A DNA stretch of 18,245 nt, taken from NCBI GenBank assembly GCA_017628775.1, contig JAGBYN010000098.1, positions 1 through 18,245 of the forward strand, given 5' to 3'. The translations under genes and the position numbers were made by a program. A model generated the notes under the pieces. It saw only the letters and a program-made list of their open reading frames with translations. It made no database searches and was not told where the DNA came from. Shown piece after piece: positions 1 through 6,475 of this stretch. Source of the stretch: Bacteroidaceae bacterium (GTDB lineage: Bacteria > Bacteroidota > Bacteroidia > Bacteroidales > Bacteroidaceae). Within the stretch, counting starts at the first letter, position 1. The number at the start of each line of letters is the position of its first letter.

Positions 1-1821
1 AACTTCGAAGAAGTGAGGATATGCAGTACCACTCCAGTAAGTGTGAGCGAATGTTGCAGGATCGTTATCGAACAATGCGCCAAGACCTTGACCGTCTGAT
101 GGGTGGATAGGATCTGCACCATTGTTGTCAACAGGAGTTACGTTTGTCTTAACAACAGCTTGCTTTTCAATAACTGTAGTGCTTTCGCCACCTTCTTCTT
201 CTGCAGGTACTTCAACTTCTACGTCAACAGAGTCAACTGAATAAGTGAGGTAACCGTGAGAAGCGAAGTTATCGTCCTTAGTACATTCTGCTGCAGGAGC
301 ATAAGTAATACCACGGTTGTAGCTTGACTTAGCTGCAGAAACAACAGCCTTGAGGCGTTCGTTGATGTCGTACTGAACAACTTGATCGCGGATAGCGTCA
401 ACTTCTTCTTGAGCTACAGGATAGAGGAACATCATGTTACCTTCGTCCCAACGAGCGTTCCACTTCAAGATCCAGTGCTTACCATGGTTCTGGAGGTTCC
501 AAGCTGCACAGTAAGGACAACCGTCTTCACCTGTACATTGACCCTTAGACTGGTGCGTGTAGATGTAAACAGTACCAGGGATCACTGAGAGGTATTCGAA
601 TACATAAACAGCAGCCTTATCGCCAGTTGTAAATGTACGTTCACCGTTACCAGTGAGGTCTTCTACTACATTAGTAGCCCACTTGCTTGTACCGTAGTTT
701 TGGATGTAATAAGCATTTTCCTTAGGTTCAGCGAATGCTTCGATAACGTCTTCTTCAGCAGCTGGCTTGAAGTACCAAATGTACTTAGAAGCTTCTACTG
801 TGAGCACTTCTGGACGAGCAAATTCCTGTGCACGGATTGCACCACCTTCGTCGAAGATAAGACCAGCCTTACCTGATCCAGGAGGAACTTGGCGGTTAGG
901 TTGGATGTAGTAGTAACCTTCGCGCATTTCGTGGATAACGAGGTTCTTGATTGCTTCCTTCATTTCTGCGAGGATTTCTTCAGGATCACCGATACCATCG
1001 AGTGCGTAAGCTTCATACTTAGCGTAAACTTCCTTAACAACGTTTACAGAAGCTTCGTCGTATTGACCAGGACAGTCACCTACGTAGTAGTTAACAACAC
1101 CTTCGGGGAAGAGTTCGATCATGTATTCATCGAGGATTTCGCCAGCTGACATTTCAATTGGTGTGTAGATGAACCATGCGTTTTGACCGTGGTGTGCGAA
1201 CATAACGTATTCGTTTTCTGATTCAAGATAGACAGGAATTGTACCCAAGTCATTAGTATTCTTGTTCATCAAAACGAAAGTACCTTCAACAACAGTCTTG
1301 TTTTGGATACCAGCTTCTACATCTTCTGCAGAGTCTTCGCCTTCACCTTCGTTTGACCAAGTGCTCCAGTTAGCCAAATAGCCTTCTTCTTCATTAGTCA
1401 TTCTGTAGCGAGTTTCAGCGAGCTTTACAGTCCACTTTGCAGCTTCTTCGATGTTAGAAGTTGTAAAGATGTAAGGCTTCTTGTTGTTAAGCATGTCTGA
1501 ACCGTCAGCCTGACCTACGATCTTTTGGTCCTTAACATACTGTTGAGATGCAACGAACATCAAAGCGTAAAGGTCGTCACCGTTTTCGTTTTGGTCTCCA
1601 ACAGAAACGAACATTACCTTTGCACTGTCGTTAGCAGTCGTTGTGAGGTAGTTCCATGAATCTTGTGTGAAATAGCGGCCCTTGTCGTTTTCATCAACGT
1701 CGGCAACCAAAAGGTATTCCACACCTTCTTCAATTTCTTCTACCATCTCATCGTGGCGGTATTGTTGTGCATAAGCAACACTTGAAAACAACACTGCCAA
1801 AGAAAGTAAAAACTTTTTCAT
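1..1821 (-). CDS. Secreted acidic multidomain protein with discoidin-like segment, partial (C-terminus beyond the left edge)
   Basis: Reading leftwards from the ATG at 1819-1821, the frame stays open for 607 codons to base 1, so the C-terminus lies outside the window. The product starts with a clear signal peptide (Lys-Lys, hydrophobic core, cleavage after about residue 18 at AYA|QQ), so it is exported. The mature part is very acidic and rich in Tyr and Trp. It contains two similar stretches of the type 'YYIQ...KW' (about 330-350 and 385-400), two FIVAR-like helical stretches (about 265-300 and 465-485), and a Cys cluster C429-x5-C435-P-Y-C438. The last ~27 visible residues (LFDNDPATFAHTYWSG, then PHFFEV) resemble the start of an F5/8 type C (discoidin) module as found in Bacteroidetes surface proteins. 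Codon use is strikingly uniform (GGT, GAA, AAC, CTC, GTT), unlike most neighbours, which suggests high expression. Function is unknown; a glycan- or host-surface-binding role is an inference. Confidence 0.85.
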   Translation of the reverse strand, partial: MKKFLLSLAVLFSSVAYAQQYRHDEMVEEIEEGVEYLLVADVDENDKGRYFTQDSWNYLTTTANDSAKVMFVSVGDQNENGDDLYALMFVASQQYVKDQKIVGQADGSDMLNNKKPYIFTTSNIEEAAKWTVKLAETRYRMTNEEEGYLANWSTWSNEGEGEDSAEDVEAGIQNKTVVEGTFVLMNKNTNDLGTIPVYLESENEYVMFAHHGQNAWFIYTPIEMSAGEILDEYMIELFPEGVVNYYVGDCPGQYDEASVNVVKEVYAKYEAYALDGIGDPEEILAEMKEAIKNLVIHEMREGYYYIQPNRQVPPGSGKAGLIFDEGGAIRAQEFARPEVLTVEASKYIWYFKPAAEEDVIEAFAEPKENAYYIQNYGTSKWATNVVEDLTGNGERTFTTGDKAAVYVFEYLSVIPGTVYIYTHQSKGQCTGEDGCPYCAAWNLQNHGKHWILKWNARWDEGNMMFLYPVAQEEVDAIRDQVVQYDINERLKAVVSAAKSSYNRGITYAPAAECTKDDNFASHGYLTYSVDSVDVEVEVPAEEEGGESTTVIEKQAVVKTNVTPVDNNGADPIHPSDGQGLGALFDNDPATFAHTYWSGTAYPHFFEV

Positions 1822-1868
1822 TGAATAGAGAGTTTAAGTGAATAAATAATAATTAGACATTCTCGGGA

Positions 1869-1901
1869 CAAAAGTACAATGTTTTTCTGAAATAGAACAA
1901 A
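1869..1901 (-). promoter_or_regulatory. Bacteroidetes-type promoter of the secreted-protein gene
   Basis: On the minus strand a TTTG (1901-1898) is followed after 21 bases by TACTTTTG (1876-1869), a perfect match to the -33 TTTG / -7 TAnnTTTG pattern of the Bacteroidetes primary sigma factor. The start codon at 1821 lies about 47 bases downstream of the -7 box, which gives a short A/T-rich leader of about 40 bases. This is the best-formed promoter in the window and fits the high-expression codon use of the gene. Confidence 0.8.
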
Positions 1902-1969
1902 TAAATCACACATTTTTCATCATATTTTCTCAACTCCAAGTTACAAAGTACTTTTTCAACGGGGTTTCG

Positions 1970-2212
1970 TTACGAAAAGAAGGATTTAAAAACATGAACA
2001 ATTTCTCTTGTAAAATAATGCATATAGGGTTTGTAACCAACTTTCAGTAGCTCTGCCATCATGGTCGGATCGCCCTTAAGCCAATATCTCAACTTAGCCA
2101 CCGCCTGACGGCGAGTACGTGCGGGGAAATAGGTTTCTGCAATCACATAACGAGGAGTTTGTATCATAATCTTATAAATTTTAAGGGTTAATATGGGGGT
2201 TACATCGTTCAT
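1970..2212 (-). CDS. Small DUF4248-like protein
   Basis: An 80-residue product of unknown function, encoded 15 bases downstream of the P5-like gene and probably co-transcribed with it. The pattern from residue 24 on (A-x2-YFP, then about 11 residues to L-x2-WL-x9-LL-x2-GY and a C-terminal FT-x3-V segment) matches my recollection of the DUF4248 family. These are short Bacteroidales proteins often found near small 'smalltalk' proteins and peptidoglycan amidases. The family assignment is by eye. No signal peptide or membrane segment is seen, and the C-terminus is basic and aromatic. The start is uncertain: the ATG at 2212 gives 80 residues, while the in-frame ATG at 2167, preceded by the A/T-rich stretch typical of Bacteroidetes starts, gives 65 residues and fits the usual family length at least as well. 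Confidence 0.6.
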   Translation of the reverse strand: MNDVTPILTLKIYKIMIQTPRYVIAETYFPARTRRQAVAKLRYWLKGDPTMMAELLKVGYKPYMHYFTREIVHVFKSFFS

Positions 2213-2227
2213 ACTGCGCTACCGTTG

Positions 2228-2689
2228 TCAAACGCCAAACTGATCACGCAGGGCTTGTATCTCAGCTTCATTAATCAGAGCGCCCGACTCTTGGCGCGCC
2301 ATAGCTGCTACAAAACGATTAAAGGCTGAGCTTTTCAAATCAAGGGGTTGATCGCGTTGCACATCTGCCCGTCCACAAACACAAGCGATGTAGAGTTCGG
2401 TGTCGTTCTCAATGGGCGGTGCCCAACGGTAAATGATTTGTTCGGGCGTCACACACTTATATATATTATAATAGGTGTGCATCAAGATTATGGCAGCTCG
2501 ATAACCATAGGCAACATGCGTAAAACAACAGAAACCTTTGACATTGGGGGTTGTTGGCGACAAGCCCAGCCATTTATTGGCAGGGTTATAACGAATGTTC
2601 AGAGGATTACGATTACGCTCGCCCAAGTTCGCTGGACGTTGCGCATAAGGAAGGACTTGCTTCCTTTGCTTAAGATTAAAGCTTTTCAT
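2228..2689 (-). CDS. Phage-type 'structural protein P5'-like protein, putative peptidoglycan hydrolase
   Basis: A 153-residue protein without a signal peptide. Residues about 23-42 carry the signature G-x-RNRNPLNIR followed by N-x-W-x-G, seen at the N-terminus of many phage-type muramidase-like proteins. Further on come a YGYRAA motif (about 62-67), a TPEQIIYRWAPP motif (about 82-92) and a following ENDTELYIACV segment. This order is characteristic of the proteins annotated 'structural protein P5' in Bacteroidales genomes and prophages. In such proteins the fold is lysozyme-like and a role in cell-wall cleavage is likely but not shown here. The start codon is preceded by an A-rich stretch. 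It is the first gene of a two-gene unit with the DUF4248-like gene. No capsid, tail, integrase or holin genes are visible, so this is an isolated or domesticated module rather than a prophage. Confidence 0.75.
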   Translation of the reverse strand: MKSFNLKQRKQVLPYAQRPANLGERNRNPLNIRYNPANKWLGLSPTTPNVKGFCCFTHVAYGYRAAIILMHTYYNIYKCVTPEQIIYRWAPPIENDTELYIACVCGRADVQRDQPLDLKSSAFNRFVAAMARQESGALINEAEIQALRDQFGV

Positions 2690-2745
2690 TTTTTTTGATT
2701 TGTTAAAACAATAAGTGAAATAAAAAAATAATCGGGTTACGGCTG

Positions 2746-2753
2746 CAAAATTA
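2746..2753 (-). promoter_or_regulatory. -7 box of the P5-like/DUF4248-like operon
   Basis: On the minus strand TAATTTTG (2753-2746) matches TAnnTTTG and lies about 57 bases upstream of the ATG at 2689. No TTTG is present at the expected -33 distance (about 2773-2778). That position is occupied by a palindrome, listed separately. Confidence 0.55.
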
Positions 2754-2762
2754 AAGTCAAGG

Positions 2763-2781
2763 ATTCCGACATTCTCGGAAT
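2763..2781. promoter_or_regulatory. Palindrome over the missing -33 box, candidate operator
   Basis: ATTCCGA, five bases (CATTC), then TCGGAAT: a perfect 7+7 inverted repeat centred on 2772. It lies 10 to 28 bases upstream of the -7 box of the P5-like operon and so covers the place of the missing -33 element. A related half-site (AATCCGACA) recurs at about 2802-2810. The position suggests a regulator-binding site, either an activator compensating for the absent -33 box or a repressor. A small RNA hairpin of an upstream transcript is the alternative. Confidence 0.4.
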
Positions 2782-2832
2782 GAATAAAAAAAAATTATCG
2801 CAATCCGACAAACCCAAAAGATTGAATCAAAA

Positions 2833-2897
2833 AAAACACGGAAGAAGAAAGCAGAAACACACTATTGATGTATTCCTGCTTTCTTTTTCCGTGTTTT
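2833..2897 (-). terminator. Strong hairpin terminator downstream of the DUF1232 gene
   Basis: Arms 2833-2854 and 2876-2897 are complementary over 22 bp with a single G-T position, around a 21-base loop. An A-run at 2829-2836 becomes a T-run at the 3' side of the stem on the minus strand, as expected for a Rho-independent terminator of the minus-strand DUF1232 gene that ends at 2935. It insulates that gene from the P5-like operon downstream. The T-rich right flank means it could also work weakly on the plus strand. Confidence 0.8.
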
Positions 2898-2934
2898 GGC
2901 TTTTCTGCGTTTAGGAGCAAAAACCTTTAAGCCG

Positions 2935-3267
2935 TTACTTCTTAAAAAGTTTATTCATAATTTCTTCAGCCTGCGCTTTAATTTCGGGCGTGATGTATGG
3001 GCCACAGAGCTTTATCACCGCAAGCAATGCGGCGGCATCATCGGTGTAACCCGTCAAAGGAATAATATCGGGTATCAGGTCGGTCGGGAGAATCAAATAT
3101 CCCAACGCACCCGCAATCGAGGCTTTTACACCCATGGGAACACTTGACGACTTCATCACGCAATACAACAAGACTGCCGGTCGGAGCACGCCGCGCCCTA
3201 AGGACTTGGCTTTTTTCCAAAAAGCTGAATCCGAATAATTCTTTTTGTAATCGTCTGTATTTTTCAT
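2935..3267 (-). CDS. DUF1232 (YkvA-like) small membrane protein
   Basis: A 110-residue protein with the DUF1232 signature LPTDLIPDIIPLTGYTDDAA (about residues 66-85), preceded by a hydrophobic segment and an SIAGALGYLI stretch. The family consists of small, probably membrane-associated proteins of unknown function, here with a charged amphipathic C-terminus (EIKAQAEEIMNKLFKK). The start at 3267 (MKNTDDYKK) was chosen because the family homology begins shortly after it. The open frame extends upstream to 3474, but only through a heptamer repeat and hairpin sequence of low-complexity composition. The gene is single, divergent from the WYL regulator and followed by a strong terminator. No promoter box was recognised upstream, where the repeat array begins only 15 bases from the start codon. 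Confidence 0.85.
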   Translation of the reverse strand: MKNTDDYKKNYSDSAFWKKAKSLGRGVLRPAVLLYCVMKSSSVPMGVKASIAGALGYLILPTDLIPDIIPLTGYTDDAAALLAVIKLCGPYITPEIKAQAEEIMNKLFKK

Positions 3268-3281
3268 AACCTTCAGGGAGG

Positions 3282-3351
3282 GAGAGTTGAGAGAGGAGAG
3301 AACAGAGTTTAGAGTGGAGAGTTGAGAGTTGAGAGAGGAGAGTTGAGAGAG
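3282..3351. repeat. Ten-copy heptamer tandem repeat (GAGAGTT type)
   Basis: Exactly ten consecutive 7-base units, consensus GAGAGTT with variants GAGAGAG, GAGAGAA, CAGAGTT and TAGAGTG, and no break in phase from 3282 to 3351. The array ends 15 bases upstream of the DUF1232 start codon (AACTCTC on that gene's strand). Because 7 is not a multiple of 3, a change in copy number would shift any reading frame crossing it. It would also change the spacing between a promoter and the start codon. Confidence 0.9.
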
Positions 3352-3369
3352 CCTTGTCCTCTTGTTGGG

Positions 3370-3468
3370 GCACGCCCTTCGGGGTGCTACAATGGGGTTT
3401 TGTTTGGACCGGGGGTATTCGCTACGCTCAAACCGCCCGGTTACAGAGCGGAGATACCTTCGGCATCT
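3370..3468. repeat. Cluster of three small hairpins, REP-like intergenic element
   Basis: Three consecutive imperfect inverted repeats: 3370-3387 (GCAC-G-CCC, TTC loop, GGG-GTGC), 3409-3440 (CCGGGGGT pairing with ACCGCCCGG across a bulge), and 3452-3468 (AGATACC, TTC loop, GGCATCT). G+C content is higher than in the flanks. The TTCGG turns and the TTCGCTACGCTCA core recall the repeated palindromic intergenic sequences common in Bacteroidales. No protein-like reading frame is convincing here. Whether the element recurs elsewhere in the genome cannot be seen from this window. Confidence 0.5.
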
Positions 3469-3494
3469 TGCCATGCGGAACTGTGGATGAAATA

Positions 3495-3603
3495 GAAGCT
3501 ATAGGAGCGATAGATGCTATAGATACTATAAGATGCTATAGATACTATAGATGCTATAGATACTATAGATGCGATAGATACTATAGATGCGATAGATACT
3601 ATA
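3495..3603. repeat. Twelve-copy nonamer array (GATRCTATA), 18-bp higher-order unit
   Basis: Twelve 9-base units run from 3495 to 3603. The first two are degenerate (GAAGCTATA, GGAGCGATA). The last ten form five 18-bp pairs of GATGCTATA or GATGCGATA with GATACTATA, with one extra base at 3531 after the first pair. Each junction tends to create the palindrome CTATAG. The array ends 55 bases before the -7 box of the WYL regulator gene. It has no spacers, so it is not a CRISPR array. Confidence 0.92.
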
Positions 3604-3658
3604 GATGATCTACATATTCTATATATGCTTAGAAAAGATGAATTTTCTAAAACTTTTA

Positions 3659-3666
3659 TATCTTTG
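3659..3666 (+). promoter_or_regulatory. -7 box of the WYL regulator gene
   Basis: TATCTTTG is a perfect TAnnTTTG match 34 bases before the ATG at 3701. No TTTG is found at the -33 distance, so the promoter may depend on an activator or on the repeat array upstream. Its position inside the longer open frame that begins at 3605 supports the start at 3701. The stretch 3604-3658 otherwise shows only A/T-rich sequence. Confidence 0.5.
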
Positions 3667-3700
3667 CAAAGAGGTTAAAACATACAAGAGCAAGAATGCG

Positions 3701-4513
3701 ATGAATAAACCACTTTGGCTGATTAAATTATTACACCACAATCCGAATCGATTTACCCGTAAGGAAATTCTTGATGCATGGAGCGAACACGACGATCGTA
3801 AGCGCCCTATGCCCGTATCGACATTCTACGATCAATGCGCAGAAATAGAATGCGTGTATGGCGTGAAGGTGGTTAACGAACAACGGCGATACGCCCTCAA
3901 ACATTGCAACCGCGAAAGTGCTGACCTACTGAATTTCTTGGTGGGCGAGGATGAAAAACTCGAAATTGATGGAGGACAATGGATTCACGACCTACACACG
4001 GCGATTAAAGAGCGCAAGATGACGCGCTTCACTTATAACGCCATAGGCAAAGCATCCTACACCACGGAGCTCGCACCATATTGTTTGCATCTTGCCCATG
4101 GTAAACTTTACGTGGTTGGCTTTTCGTCACACCACAGCAGCGTACGCACCTTTGCACTCGACCGAATGGTTGCGCTCACCATACTCTACAGTCGCTTTGT
4201 ACGTCCGATAAACTTTAATGCCGAACGATACTTCTGCCACAGCTTTGGTGCCTTTGGTGGCGAGAACCTTAAACCAGAATGTGTGGAAATGAAATGCGAC
4301 GAATGGCTAACCAACTATCTGCGCCAACGTCCGCTGCACGCCTCGCAGGAAGAGATCTGCGACGGTTGTTTTCAAATCCACGTGGCACTAACCCAAGATT
4401 TCACCTGTGCCATCTTAAGCTTTGGCAGTCACGTAAGAATAACGAAACCGGCTGAACTCATCCAACAAATTCAAGACATAGCACAAGAAATTCTAAAGCG
4501 ATACCAAGATTAG
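3701..4513 (+). CDS. WYL-domain transcriptional regulator (first copy)
   Basis: A 270-residue protein with an N-terminal winged-helix region (about residues 1-68, including an RFTRKEILDAW helix and a STFYDQCAEIE helix) followed by a WYL domain. The WYL part runs from about 105 to 175, with LAPYCLHLAHGKLYVVGF and VRTFALDRM as its hallmark strands; the eponymous WYL triplet reads LYV here. A C-terminal WCX-like region follows. Family members bind DNA and sense a ligand, in some cases nucleotides or single-stranded DNA, and often control stress, phage defence or DNA repair genes; the target here is unknown. The start at 3701 was chosen because the upstream 32 codons overlap the promoter box. The gene diverges from the DUF1232 gene across the repeat-filled spacer and converges on queG. 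Confidence 0.8.
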   Translation: MNKPLWLIKLLHHNPNRFTRKEILDAWSEHDDRKRPMPVSTFYDQCAEIECVYGVKVVNEQRRYALKHCNRESADLLNFLVGEDEKLEIDGGQWIHDLHTAIKERKMTRFTYNAIGKASYTTELAPYCLHLAHGKLYVVGFSSHHSSVRTFALDRMVALTILYSRFVRPINFNAERYFCHSFGAFGGENLKPECVEMKCDEWLTNYLRQRPLHASQEEICDGCFQIHVALTQDFTCAILSFGSHVRITKPAELIQQIQDIAQEILKRYQD

Positions 4514-4588
4514 CACACCTAATTTTTTAGCAAAGAAGAGATGACGCACAGCCATAAACATAGGACTCTACCATCCGCCCTCCATTTT

Positions 4589-5521
4589 CTATATTCTGCT
4601 GTTAACTGCCTTAATATTCCTCATTAACCCAGCATGCTTGGTGCGCTTCACCGCACTACCTTTAAAGACCCTGCTGAAGTCATCCTGCGTGAGTTGCCGC
4701 CACTCTTCCTTTTTCATTCGGGTGATGCTTGCCCTTGCCTTAAAGTCATCCTCAGCCGTGAGACGCGCCTTTTGATTATGCGGACATGCCGCAATGCAAC
4801 AATCACAGCCATAGATACATTCAGAAAGGGGAAGTGGTTGCAGGTGCGCCGGGAAATAACCACGATGCTCTATCGTGAGGTAAGACAAGCAACGACGGGC
4901 ATCTAAACCCCGCTCGACAGAGAGGGCATTCATCGGACACGCCTCTATGCATCGGTTACATCCGCCACACTTCGCATCCATCGGTTCATCGCAACGGTCC
5001 ATCGGAGCCGTAAGGATTAATTCGCCAAGAAAAACGAAACTACCACAACCCGGAACGTGGAGTTGGGTGTTGCGCCCCAACCAACCTAAGCCACAGCGCC
5101 ACGCCCAGTAATGTTCATCGACGGGCGCCGTATCACAAAAAGACCGACCAGAGACCGCACCTCCCGATTGCGTTTCAACAAAGCGAAGCAACGCCTGTAA
5201 TTTCTCGCGCATCACCTCATGGTAGTCACGCCCCACAGCATACTTTGCCAAGCGAAAACCCTTGAAATCGACATCGCCAGGATTGTAGTTCAGTGCCACG
5301 CTCACCACCGTCTTCGCCCCTTCGACCAACAAGCGCGGATCCATTCGTTTTTCAAGATTATTGCCTAAATAATGCATCTCCGCATGTCGTTGGGCGGCAA
5401 GGTAATCGTGCCACTGCTTTTGACGCCACACTTGCAGCGCCTCAGCAGGGGCACACCCAAAAGCCACAAAACCCAACCGCAGGGCCTCAGCTTGCAACGA
5501 TTGATAATTCAGTTCAGGCAT
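4589..5521 (-). CDS. queG: Epoxyqueuosine reductase QueG
   Basis: A 310-residue cobalamin- and Fe-S-dependent enzyme that reduces epoxyqueuosine to queuosine at the wobble position of tRNAs, in the cytoplasm. Evidence: the N-terminal DUF1730-type region with FCDTAPVDEHYWA (D135 in the position of the proposed catalytic Asp), then two ferredoxin-like [4Fe-4S] motifs: C185-x2-C188-x2-C191-x3-C195P, and C235 plus C239-x-CC-x3-C246P. The protein stops after the Fe-S domain with no long HEAT-repeat tail, as is usual for the short form. It is the last gene of the recQ-WYL-queG unit, 42 bases after the regulator, and ends tail-to-tail with the first WYL gene. No preQ1-type riboswitch is seen before it, which fits a gene transcribed from upstream. 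Confidence 0.95.
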   Translation of the reverse strand: MPELNYQSLQAEALRLGFVAFGCAPAEALQVWRQKQWHDYLAAQRHAEMHYLGNNLEKRMDPRLLVEGAKTVVSVALNYNPGDVDFKGFRLAKYAVGRDYHEVMREKLQALLRFVETQSGGAVSGRSFCDTAPVDEHYWAWRCGLGWLGRNTQLHVPGCGSFVFLGELILTAPMDRCDEPMDAKCGGCNRCIEACPMNALSVERGLDARRCLSYLTIEHRGYFPAHLQPLPLSECIYGCDCCIAACPHNQKARLTAEDDFKARASITRMKKEEWRQLTQDDFSRVFKGSAVKRTKHAGLMRNIKAVNSRI

Positions 5522-5563
5522 TGATTCAATAAAAAAATAATTAAGCTGGGCATGTTCAAAGAA

Positions 5564-6469
5564 CTACTTGAAGTGTTTGGACATGTTTGCAACACAATCG
5601 CGAATATACGCTCGGAACGCTTCGCTACCCAAAACCTCGATATCTTCATAAAGCCCAAGCACAAAGCGCCCTACTCCTTTATAGCTACACACCTCGATAT
5701 TCAAAATAAAGCGACCATCAGGGGTGGGCGTCAAATGATCTTTCGCCATAGGACATTCCTCCATAAGCACATTCTTTGCCAAGGTACCTAAGCACAAGGA
5801 CACTGGCATGGTTTGTTCGCCCGAGAACTGAAAGATATCAACATGCAACAAACGATGCCGCTCTTTAAAGCTCCACTTCAACTCCAGCAACTCCACCGAC
5901 TGAGCACGCGCTATCTTAAAGGTTTTATTCATCCCCGTCAGCAACTCATAGCAACGCACTTCTGTGTTGCCCGACAGAAACACGAAGGGCTCCACATAAC
6001 GATCGCTGACCTGACCACTACTCGGCGACTCATAGTTGTGCAGACACACCACTTGTTCTAATGCTATGGCATTATAAAGCACTTCCAAATTTTCAGCCAC
6101 CCGCTCATCCACTCCATGTTCAGCAAGTACCTGTTTATTATATATCACCGAAAGTTTTTCTCTTAGATGGCGCACCTCGGGCGAACGGCTATTGACGGAG
6201 TTTAGCACCTGCGCTATAGTCAGCGCTTCATTTTGACTAAAGCGAACCCCCTTCACCAGTTTAAGCAAGTATGGCGACATCGGCGACACATAGTACTTGG
6301 TTTTTTGTTTTACCACCTCAACGCCCACATCCTTTAACGCCTCCATATATCGGTAAATCATTCTGCCCGTCACGCCCAGTTTTTCCGATAGTGTTGCAAT
6401 GTCTATGGGACCATGATTCACCAACACCCCCAACATTTCCAAGACTTTAGAAATACTTGTATTCAACAT
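5564..6469 (-). CDS. WYL-domain (YafY-like) HTH regulator (second copy)
   Basis: A 301-residue regulator with an N-terminal winged helix (about 1-60; DIATLSEKLGVTGRMIYRYMEAL is a typical recognition-helix region). A WYL domain follows (about 135-195, with YVEPFVF and VRCYELLTGMNKTFKI strands), then a C-terminal WCX-type region (about 205-300). Family members are ligand-responsive transcription factors. The gene starts six bases after the recQ stop codon, so it is almost certainly co-transcribed with recQ and with queG downstream. Related WYL proteins regulate DNA damage or stress genes in several bacteria, and the tight coupling to recQ is consistent with that, though this is an inference. 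It is clearly different in sequence from the WYL gene at 3701-4513. Confidence 0.85.
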   Translation of the reverse strand: MLNTSISKVLEMLGVLVNHGPIDIATLSEKLGVTGRMIYRYMEALKDVGVEVVKQKTKYYVSPMSPYLLKLVKGVRFSQNEALTIAQVLNSVNSRSPEVRHLREKLSVIYNKQVLAEHGVDERVAENLEVLYNAIALEQVVCLHNYESPSSGQVSDRYVEPFVFLSGNTEVRCYELLTGMNKTFKIARAQSVELLELKWSFKERHRLLHVDIFQFSGEQTMPVSLCLGTLAKNVLMEECPMAKDHLTPTPDGRFILNIEVCSYKGVGRFVLGLYEDIEVLGSEAFRAYIRDCVANMSKHFK

Positions 6470-6475
6470 AGCGTG

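Noticed and set aside
1970..2689. Prophage
   Set aside because: Only one phage-type gene and a small partner are present; no integrase, structural, packaging or attachment-site signals are seen on either side.
3495..3603. CRISPR array
   Set aside because: The units are 9-18 bp and directly adjacent, with no unique spacers, and no cas genes are nearby.
5522..5563. preQ1-type riboswitch before queG
   Set aside because: The spacer is only 42 bases of A/T-rich sequence without a pseudoknot-capable core, and queG is read from the upstream genes.
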